From positions 62,001 through 126,000 of the forward strand of contig NZ_RQVN01000004.1 in assembly GCF_003992135.1 (NCBI RefSeq): DNA of 64,000 nucleotides, given 5' to 3'. The notes under the pieces are model-generated. The model saw only the letters and a list, made by a program, of their open reading frames with translations, ran no database searches and was not told the origin of the DNA. Numbering within the stretch: position 1 is the first letter of the stretch; every line of letters starts with the position of its first letter. Shown here one piece after another: positions 38,447 to 45,960 of the stretch. The translations under genes and the position numbers were made by a program. This DNA comes from Veillonella sp. VA142 (GTDB lineage Bacteria; Bacillota; Negativicutes; Veillonellales; Veillonellaceae).

Positions 38447-39934
38447 ATGCAAACTATTCCCACCTATGTAGTGATGGGCTTTCTTGGCTCTGGAAAAACT
38501 AGCACCATCACCACTGGCATTGAAAGCCATAAAATATCAAATGTTCTTCTCTTTCAATTTGAGCAGGGCATAGAACGTCCCTCTCTTTCCAACGACAGAG
38601 TCCATACCTTCTCCATCGATGATGATCATGGCAATACTATCTCTGCATGTCAACAAGTATTAAAAGAGCATCAGTATCGTGAACTTTGGATTGAATGGAA
38701 TGGAATGGGGTCTTTAGAAACTTTTGAAGAACTTTTTCTCCGCTCTCCCTTAGGTGATATGTTAACTATCAAACATATCTATTATGTAACACATCCAGAC
38801 TGGATTACATCACAGCTCCCTTATTTAGGAGAAATTCCTCTTTCACAAATTCGTTATAGCGATACTATTATACTTGCTAATACCTCAGCAGAAAAAGCTA
38901 CTGAATATACTGAGTTAGCTCCTAATAGCACTTGGATTGCCTGTGAAAGTGTAACACAATGGCCCTTTGTAAAACCTATACAAATTGCTAAACCTAGATG
39001 GAAGCAATATGCTATAATTCCTATCCTCTTAGCCTTGGGGTATATGTTTTATGTACAGCCTAATTGGGTGACTATGACAACGGCCATCCTATTACAGATG
39101 GTCCCTTTCTTACTCTTAGGGACTGGTATTTCTGTCATAGTGGAACAATATGCCTCCCCCTATCGTATCGAAAAATATTTACATCGCTCCCCTATTTTTG
39201 CCTATATACTAGCCATAATAATGGCATGTACTATGCCTCTTTGTGACTGTGCAGTAATTCCTATCTTACGTAGTCTAACACGTCAGGGTATGGCTCCAAA
39301 GATAAGTTTATTCTTCACGATGATTAGCCCTTTGGTCAATCCTATCGTCCTACTCTCCACCTATTATGCATTTCCTAAAGAACCTATGATACTTTGGGGA
39401 AGACCTCTCTTAGGAATTGTATTAGCTTTTCTAGTAAGTCAATATTGTGGTCCCCGCATCTACGGTCGTACCGATGCATTCCCACCATGGAAACAATTAA
39501 CCTTAGTAAAATCGCTATCAAAAGATGTAGGATTTTTTGGAAGATTGCAAGAAGAAACCTTACGCCTATTGCCCTTTATTATAATTGGGTCTATACTAAG
39601 TAGTGGGTTACAATTATTTTTACCTAAACAGTGGCTCCAAGATATATCCTTATCTGGTTCCATTCTAATCATCTTGGGTATGATGGTCCTCGCCTTTTGC
39701 GTATCCATCTGCTCTACCGCAGATGCCATTATCGCTAGGTCTTTTATGAACGTCATTCCTGTACCAGGAATTTTGGCATTTTTAATTTTTGGACCTTTAT
39801 TAGACATTAAAAACTACGTTTTGTTACGTAATCTGTTCCCAAATTCCTTTGTGAAAGTATATAGTATTTCTATTATTCTGGGAACAACGATTATATGTAT
39901 CCTATTTTCGTTCATAGGAGGTTATGCACTATGA
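38447..39934 (+). CDS. Fusion of a CobW-like P-loop domain and a UPF0718 (YcgR-type) permease
   Basis: 495 residues. The first 180 resemble a COG0523 GTPase (Walker A VMGFLGSGKTST, WIEWNGMGS in the Walker B area) but lack the CxCC metal motif. Residues about 190-495 are a polytopic permease with the UPF0718 signature MPLCDCAVIP and ICSTADAII. Such permeases are thought to move metals or other small solutes; this fusion suggests nucleotide-regulated transport. The start is five bases after the GTPase gene; the stop overlaps the next start. The permease identity is firm; the N-terminal function is inference. Confidence 0.85.
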   Translation: MQTIPTYVVMGFLGSGKTSTITTGIESHKISNVLLFQFEQGIERPSLSNDRVHTFSIDDDHGNTISACQQVLKEHQYRELWIEWNGMGSLETFEELFLRSPLGDMLTIKHIYYVTHPDWITSQLPYLGEIPLSQIRYSDTIILANTSAEKATEYTELAPNSTWIACESVTQWPFVKPIQIAKPRWKQYAIIPILLALGYMFYVQPNWVTMTTAILLQMVPFLLLGTGISVIVEQYASPYRIEKYLHRSPIFAYILAIIMACTMPLCDCAVIPILRSLTRQGMAPKISLFFTMISPLVNPIVLLSTYYAFPKEPMILWGRPLLGIVLAFLVSQYCGPRIYGRTDAFPPWKQLTLVKSLSKDVGFFGRLQEETLRLLPFIIIGSILSSGLQLFLPKQWLQDISLSGSILIILGMMVLAFCVSICSTADAIIARSFMNVIPVPGILAFLIFGPLLDIKNYVLLRNLFPNSFVKVYSISIILGTTIICILFSFIGGYAL

Positions 39935-40689
39935 AATACATTCCTACAATTAATATCCACGCAGCGGTAGAAATCGTGGCCTCTGCTAGTTGCAGTCTAT
40001 CTTTGTTGTATTTATTAACAACAGGCTCCATCTATCGTTTAATTGCCCCTAATTCTTATATCATTGCTTTACTATGGGCCTTAACATTATTGTTATTATG
40101 GAGCACGATTAAGGCAAGTAAAAATATGTTCCGTCGAGCCTATGGTTCTTCGTATCGAAACGCTATCCTTTACGGATTATGTACATTGCTCTTAAGTCCA
40201 TCTATCTTCCATGCCCAAGCCTTTGCTTTACCAGCAGAAGAACCGGTGGACCAAGTCATTTCCATTACCAAAGAACCGGTTCCAACGAATGATTACAAAA
40301 ATATTGGCGATGGTATTGATGACACTCATCGACACATTACATTAACATCTAAAAATTACTACGATACAATTTTGAAAGTATCTAATCACATCGAGAAATA
40401 TAAAGGATATACGGTAACCGCTACAGGGTACATTTCCTATCATGACAAAGCATTACAAGGAAACGACTTTGTATTAGCTCGCGATTTAATGATTTGTTGC
40501 GTAGCAGATATGTCCCCATTTGGATTGCCTACTGAGTATTCCTCTTCTACGCCATTATTAGAACATAGTTGGTACACCATGGAAGGAACCATCAGCACAC
40601 GTAACTTCCACGGCGTAGAACAACCATACATCATAAACAGCAAAATTACACAAGCAGATGCTATCGATGGATATATTTTCCCTAACTAA
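39931..40689 (+). CDS. TIGR03943/YcgQ-like membrane protein
   Basis: 252 residues from ATG 39931, with TAGGAGG upstream and an ATGA overlap with the permease stop; a longer open frame to 39895 is not needed. It has hydrophobic segments near 12-30, 37-55 and 75-95, then a soluble region with VTATGYISYHDKALQGNDFVLARDLMICCVADM, recalling the usual partner of UPF0718 permeases. Probably the second subunit of the transporter encoded just upstream. Substrate unknown. Confidence 0.8.
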   Translation: MKYIPTINIHAAVEIVASASCSLSLLYLLTTGSIYRLIAPNSYIIALLWALTLLLLWSTIKASKNMFRRAYGSSYRNAILYGLCTLLLSPSIFHAQAFALPAEEPVDQVISITKEPVPTNDYKNIGDGIDDTHRHITLTSKNYYDTILKVSNHIEKYKGYTVTATGYISYHDKALQGNDFVLARDLMICCVADMSPFGLPTEYSSSTPLLEHSWYTMEGTISTRNFHGVEQPYIINSKITQADAIDGYIFPN

Positions 40690-40704
40690 ATAACAGTAAA
40701 AATT

Positions 40705-40735
40705 CGCACATCAGATTATTCTGGTGTTCGTTTCT
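40705..40735 (+). terminator. Possible weak terminator after the TIGR03943-like gene
   Basis: GCACATCAG and CTGGTGTTC can pair around ATTATT, followed by GTTTCTT. The stem contains a mismatch and G-T pairs, so confidence is low. Confidence 0.35.
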
Positions 40736-40798
40736 TATCATATTTTCTATAGATTATCTATTTGCAGTTATATAATAAACATTTAGGAGGGGACTATT

Positions 40799-40969
40799 AT
40801 GGAACAGTCAAATTTAAAAAATAATGTTGCCTTAAAAAATGAACCTCATCATTCCGTTAAGGTAAGAGTAGACCCGTTTTACTCTAAAGAAAACCTTCAA
40901 TACATTAGGGATGGAATTGCTGCACTAGATGCAGGATTAGGTGTTGAACATGATATTAAAGATGCATAA
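40799..40969 (+). CDS. Short RelB/DinJ C-terminal-like protein, probable antitoxin remnant
   Basis: 56 codons with a strong AGGAGGGG site. Its second half (VRVDPFYSKENLQYIRDG, then LGVEHDI) matches the pattern that ends RelB/DinJ and YefM-type antitoxins, but the DNA-binding domain is absent; the first half has no recognisable fold. No toxin gene follows; a terminator does. It may be a decayed antitoxin or a stand-alone decoy. Confidence 0.6.
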   Translation: MEQSNLKNNVALKNEPHHSVKVRVDPFYSKENLQYIRDGIAALDAGLGVEHDIKDA

Positions 40970-40975
40970 ACTAAT

Positions 40976-41019
40976 AAAAGCCATACCCTATCTGATTTCT
41001 CAGATAAGGTATGGCTTTT
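40976..41019. terminator. Bidirectional terminator between the short ORF and the large TonB gene
   Basis: AAAAGCCATACC continues into TATCTG and pairs with CAGATA then GGTATGGCTTTT. Nearly the same hairpin recurs at 45876-45919, on the other side of the TonB gene. Confidence 0.88.
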
Positions 41020-41031
41020 ACCATTTATAGA

Positions 41032-44000
41032 TTAAAATTTATATTCGACAGCTATCTTAGTATAATCGCCTAAATCAAATTTTTCTCCTCCATATAAAGT
41101 ATCTCTACTATGAATACCTTTTGCATTGAATGTATAAGATGCAGATACATTAACATCCTGTAATGGCGTATATCTACCTCCTACAGTAAAGCTTTGTACA
41201 CCATCTAAATAACGATCTGGCAATGAATTAGTTCCATTACCACCGATAAATGATCCATGCTCAAAGTATTTATAGTCTGCATATGCATTCCAGGAACCAA
41301 CATGTTTCTGTTCTGGATGACCCACATCTAACCGAATCGTCCAGAATTTAGGGTATGAACCAATGCGTCTACCTTTGGAAGTAATAACACTATTATCATA
41401 GGTATATTGATTTTCACCATTTAAATATTTACCAAAAGATGTTCTATTTTGCCCTATATCTGCTGACACAGTTAACGTATCAGATGGCTTCCATACTAGC
41501 CCTACTCCGAGTACATTAGCTACCTGATTATATTGATACACATCATTTCCAGAAGCATTCGCATACTGCAATGTATGAGTTGAATCCTGTGTTGATCGCA
41601 TATACCAAGCTTGTACACCCCAATGTCGACCAATTTGATGTTTAAGCTGTGTAAAGAATGCTTTATTAACAGATGGAATCGTATCTTGAACAAGTACATT
41701 ACCAACAACAGGAACACGATACCCTTCTTGTTCTAACAAGTGTAAAGGAAGTGAACTATTATTCTCCGGTTTCCACAGCTCACTCGCTAACAACAACAAG
41801 ACACGTTTAGCTAATGGCGAAATATTACTCTTCACGAATCCAGTTGCTCTAGATCCATTAGGTAGTTTCTTAGTCAATGTCATCCATGCTGTATCTTTAT
41901 TCCAAAGCGATGTAATTGCTTTTGCTTTCGCTTCCTCTTGTGTCATGCGAACAAATTTGGAAGCATCAAATTTAGATAAAATGATTCCACCGTACCGTTT
42001 ACCACGATTTATCGTTCCCAAATCCTCTAGTACATCATTTCCTAAATAGGTTCCATACCCGTAAAAGTCTGAATGTAACTTATAGGATCCATCTTTTAAC
42101 AAGCCAGAGTTAGATACATACCTGGACCAATCCTCTTTATTTTCTCCTACTTGCATTGTTACATCCCAAGCTTTTGTAGCATCTTTTTCTAACAATGCTG
42201 TATCATTAGAAGCGCTCTTAGTATATACTTGTGGCAAGTCCGTAGTCATATATTCACCTACAACTTGACCAGCCGTATTAGTAACAGTCACTTTCCTCCA
42301 TATGAAACTATTCATATAGTATTGACCACTTCGATCATGTAATTTTTCATACAATTTAGGGTCATCTTTTTCAATGACCTTCATATATGTATCTATAACT
42401 GCTTTTTCCTCTTCTGGAGATTGAGCTGCTTCTAGTTTATCCCGTAGCGTTTTAAAATTATTTACATGCACACTACCATCTGTATACTCTCCTGTTAAGC
42501 CCGTCTTATCAAATGAACCTTGTCCTAACCATTCATCTTTTGTTGGTGGTCTACTAAATGATGTTTTAACAGCATGTGTGTAAGCAGAATCGGTAATACC
42601 AGTACTACGACGGAAATCTCCATATCCCATTCGTACTTCTGTCATCGGGCTTGACCATATGGCTCTCACACCATCATAGGAATCATTAAACCAGTATCCA
42701 GTCGTGCCAAGGGCTTCATATAAACGACCAACCGACCATTTCCAGTCATTCTTATGATGATTGACTTCTAATCGTTTTACCGTTACTGATTGTATGCCTG
42801 CATGCATTCCAGCATCAATTGACTGTTCTTTTCCCTTATATGATTTAGTCTCTACCGCAACATCTATCGAGGTATCTTTAGTCACAGTTCCTTTCACTCC
42901 TACCTGTACTGTGGAACTATAACCATGATTAGCCTTTTCTAAATAATTTTTATATGCATCTCCAATGGTACTTGTTGCTGTCACTCTAGCCTCTGTAGGT
43001 TTTTCTTTACCTGTAAAACTACTCCACGCACCATGATAGGACCCGAAAAATGTAAGAGGTTCTTGGATAGATTCTTGACGGATGAACCAATTCAACGGCG
43101 TATTAAAAGTTTTCTGTGATAACCTTGTAATTCCTTGGTAGCTGCGTTCACTACTATCCGCCCCAAATTTCATGTGTAAACCTACTTTATACATTCGCTC
43201 TTGATGAGCTTGGGCATCATCACGATGATTAAAGATATTATCAACACCTATGTAGGCAAGGGAATCTTTTCCTATTTTCTTTTGGAGCATAGCATTCCAA
43301 ATAGCAAAACTTTTTCTTTCGTAGGTTTGTTTCCCTTTTTCTGCAAAAGCGTATTGTGAATCGCCATTGCCCAAATCATTATGTACATAGTTACCATTAT
43401 TAGCAATAGTATTACTATCTAACATATGAATATAGTAATCTCCCCAAAGAGATGCTTGCCAACCAGATTTTTTATTTTCATACTGCAATCCTATATCGAT
43501 TTTATGTACAGGTTTATTTAATAACTGTGCCGGCATCGTTGGGTCACTGATATTACGAGCATGTAAATAAGTATAGCCGAGTCGTGTAGAAAGGTTAGTG
43601 TTGAGGGCATATTTTATTTCTCCTTCTACACCTGTAATTTCAGCTTTCCCTATATTTTTAAAGCTATAAATCATATCTGGAGGCGTTATCCACGTATTCT
43701 TACCTGCATCTGGATTAAAATTCATCAACTTCCCGGTAAAATAGGTTGTCATATAATTTTTTATATCATTATGGAACACCATCATACGACTGTGTAATCG
43801 TTTCGTATCATATTCAAAACCAAGGTCTACATTGATAGATTTTTCTGGTTTTAAATTAGGATTGCCAATCCAATAATAACCTAACTTACCAACACCAAAA
43901 TCATATGGCATCCCTGCATACATTTCCCAGTTATAGTATAATTCCCCCATCCCTGGTTCTGTATAAGCAGTTCCCACATTGGTTTTGATTCGATAGTTTC

Positions 44001-45729
44001 TATTTCCATGTACATAATGAGTTAGCCCTAAATTAAATGTCACTGTATTACCGAATAAATTACTATTGTCCCATCGAAGGATAGGTGTGAAGAATGTATT
44101 CTTATTTAACTGCCAAAAATCTGAAATGGCAATGTTCATTTTTCTAATATTTGAAGTACCAATAGTCTGGCGATTTCTACGACTTGTTCCCTCTTCTGTA
44201 AATGTTTTCCCATGCCATTTTAACGTTTTTGCATCATAGTATCGACGCATAATAATATCATCATCTGGCAAATCACCATCCTCATTAGGTGTTCGTAGAC
44301 TTTCATTTTCAGCACGCAATTCTTCTGCAAATCTATGAATTCTATCTTCATCTTCTACATCATTGGTATAATCCTGATAGGTATAGCTAGGAATGACCGC
44401 CTTCCCTTGGTGATTTTTATACCCATATAACTCATAAGCCTGATCATATTGTGGTATATCTGCTTCATCACGATATAATGCATAATCATAGACTTTGGAA
44501 CTAGGCTCACCAACACCTTTATCACTATGAAGATTTTTATCAAAGTCCCATGGATTTATATATCTTGTATGTATAGACTTCGCACTTTTCAACCGACTAC
44601 CTGAGCCGTTCTCTTCACTATAGCCCACTCGGTAGGATAAAAAATGATGGTTACCTACTTGTTGATTTAAAGTGGCATTTAATTTCCATTCACGGTGCTT
44701 CACATCATCAATATAATGTAGCGTATTTTTGCCTTCATAGGGAGAAAAGATAGCGGTAGATGAAATTGTTTTATCAAATTCTTTCTGATTATAAATAGAT
44801 AGATCAACTTTCCAGTCTAGATTTTTTTGATTATTTCCTGCGTATGTAAGTTGATGTCTCCATCGTTCTATATTTCTTCCATAATGTACTACTGGATCAG
44901 GAGCATCATTGGAATGTTTAATATCCCTATTTGTATCTTCCTTCCAATGTGTAGACTGTACACTGAAATGATGATTTGCATTGGCATCATACTCAGCATG
45001 AAATCCTAGCTCTTTAATATCTCCATAGTATCGTAATGCATTATGCACACTCCCCGATTGATTCATGGCCCCTATAAATTCTTTTTGACTATAAATAGGC
45101 ATAATATCCCGTTTACTACTATATAAAGAAACTCTACCTTTCCCTATATTTCCGGAATTAGCTCTAATAAATATATTCTTATAAGGTAACACACCATGGT
45201 CGCCTCTTATTCTACGTCCTTCTACATTCAACTCCAGTTGACTATGTTTAGTCGGTTTTGCAGTTACCACGTTGATGACGCCACCCATGGCATTCGCTCC
45301 ATATTTAGCTGAAGAAGCCCCTCTAATAACCTCAATACGATCAATGGATTCTGCACCTAAACGTTGCAATTCATCCCCTTGACCTAAATAGGCTTCCATC
45401 TCACCCATCACTGGCTGACCATTAATAAGAATTAGCGTATGACGAGGCTCTGCTCCACGAATTGATAGAGCCACTCGACCCATAGCATCTACAGTTCGAC
45501 TTACCCCAGTTTCAGTAAAAATAATATCTTCCACAGATTTAGCTTGCTTGTTAACAATATCTGCTTTTGAAATCACTGTTGTTGATAAACTTTCATCTTT
45601 TAAACTTTCTATAATTGGATTTGCACTTACATATACAGAATCTGCTGTTGCACCTTGCACACTGCTTAATGAAAGTAAACACCAAGATGCTATAGCTCCT
45701 GATATCCATGCTCTCTTACTTCTATACAT
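41032..45729 (-). CDS. Giant TonB-dependent receptor fused to a second outer-membrane barrel
   Basis: 1565 residues, about twice the usual receptor length. Signal peptide (1-29), plug (about 45-160, with LSIRGAEPRHTLILINGQP and RIEVIRGASSAKYGANAMGG), then a barrel that reaches a typical outer-membrane C terminus VGLHMKF at residue 855. The remaining 710 residues have no signal peptide, contain a helical insert rich in K and E (about 1065-1110), and end in a porin-like run closing with IAVEYKF. The Fur box at its promoter suggests an iron-repressed iron or haem receptor. Function of the extension is unknown; it may be a co-receptor or porin-like partner. Confidence 0.88.
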   Translation of the reverse strand: MYRSKRAWISGAIASWCLLSLSSVQGATADSVYVSANPIIESLKDESLSTTVISKADIVNKQAKSVEDIIFTETGVSRTVDAMGRVALSIRGAEPRHTLILINGQPVMGEMEAYLGQGDELQRLGAESIDRIEVIRGASSAKYGANAMGGVINVVTAKPTKHSQLELNVEGRRIRGDHGVLPYKNIFIRANSGNIGKGRVSLYSSKRDIMPIYSQKEFIGAMNQSGSVHNALRYYGDIKELGFHAEYDANANHHFSVQSTHWKEDTNRDIKHSNDAPDPVVHYGRNIERWRHQLTYAGNNQKNLDWKVDLSIYNQKEFDKTISSTAIFSPYEGKNTLHYIDDVKHREWKLNATLNQQVGNHHFLSYRVGYSEENGSGSRLKSAKSIHTRYINPWDFDKNLHSDKGVGEPSSKVYDYALYRDEADIPQYDQAYELYGYKNHQGKAVIPSYTYQDYTNDVEDEDRIHRFAEELRAENESLRTPNEDGDLPDDDIIMRRYYDAKTLKWHGKTFTEEGTSRRNRQTIGTSNIRKMNIAISDFWQLNKNTFFTPILRWDNSNLFGNTVTFNLGLTHYVHGNRNYRIKTNVGTAYTEPGMGELYYNWEMYAGMPYDFGVGKLGYYWIGNPNLKPEKSINVDLGFEYDTKRLHSRMMVFHNDIKNYMTTYFTGKLMNFNPDAGKNTWITPPDMIYSFKNIGKAEITGVEGEIKYALNTNLSTRLGYTYLHARNISDPTMPAQLLNKPVHKIDIGLQYENKKSGWQASLWGDYYIHMLDSNTIANNGNYVHNDLGNGDSQYAFAEKGKQTYERKSFAIWNAMLQKKIGKDSLAYIGVDNIFNHRDDAQAHQERMYKVGLHMKFGADSSERSYQGITRLSQKTFNTPLNWFIRQESIQEPLTFFGSYHGAWSSFTGKEKPTEARVTATSTIGDAYKNYLEKANHGYSSTVQVGVKGTVTKDTSIDVAVETKSYKGKEQSIDAGMHAGIQSVTVKRLEVNHHKNDWKWSVGRLYEALGTTGYWFNDSYDGVRAIWSSPMTEVRMGYGDFRRSTGITDSAYTHAVKTSFSRPPTKDEWLGQGSFDKTGLTGEYTDGSVHVNNFKTLRDKLEAAQSPEEEKAVIDTYMKVIEKDDPKLYEKLHDRSGQYYMNSFIWRKVTVTNTAGQVVGEYMTTDLPQVYTKSASNDTALLEKDATKAWDVTMQVGENKEDWSRYVSNSGLLKDGSYKLHSDFYGYGTYLGNDVLEDLGTINRGKRYGGIILSKFDASKFVRMTQEEAKAKAITSLWNKDTAWMTLTKKLPNGSRATGFVKSNISPLAKRVLLLLASELWKPENNSSLPLHLLEQEGYRVPVVGNVLVQDTIPSVNKAFFTQLKHQIGRHWGVQAWYMRSTQDSTHTLQYANASGNDVYQYNQVANVLGVGLVWKPSDTLTVSADIGQNRTSFGKYLNGENQYTYDNSVITSKGRRIGSYPKFWTIRLDVGHPEQKHVGSWNAYADYKYFEHGSFIGGNGTNSLPDRYLDGVQSFTVGGRYTPLQDVNVSASYTFNAKGIHSRDTLYGGEKFDLGDYTKIAVEYKF

Positions 45730-45753
45730 TTACAACACATCCTTCCATAAAGT

Positions 45754-45802
45754 AGTAATGATTATCATATTTACTATATGACTTTCAAATAGGTACTGTC
45801 AA
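45754..45802 (-). promoter_or_regulatory. Promoter and Fur box of the giant TonB gene
   Basis: TTGACA (45797-45802), 18-base spacer, TATAGT (45773-45778). Directly downstream, 45754-45772 reads AGTAATGATTATCATATTT, agreeing with the E. coli Fur consensus at 14 of 19 positions, including the TAATGATTATCAT core. Iron repression is inferred. Confidence 0.75.
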
Positions 45803-45875
45803 GAAATAAATCATCTCTCTTATAAATTATTAAGGCTATACAATCTATAATCTGTCAATTGTAGTATAACAGCAC

Positions 45876-45919
45876 AAAAGCCATACCCCTATCTGTTTCC
45901 AGATAAGGGTATGACTTTT
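45876..45919 (-). terminator. Terminator of the M16 peptidase gene
   Basis: AAAAGCCATACCCCTATCTG pairs with CAGATAAGGGTATGACTTTT. T tracts lie on both strands. Confidence 0.85.
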
Positions 45920-45960
45920 CTATATCAGCAGTTATATAAACTACTTCTCGTATGTCATGA

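Noticed and set aside
40976-45919. Insertion sequence around the giant TonB gene
   Set aside because: No transposase, and the flanking hairpins are terminators; only the hairpin similarity is reported as a finding.
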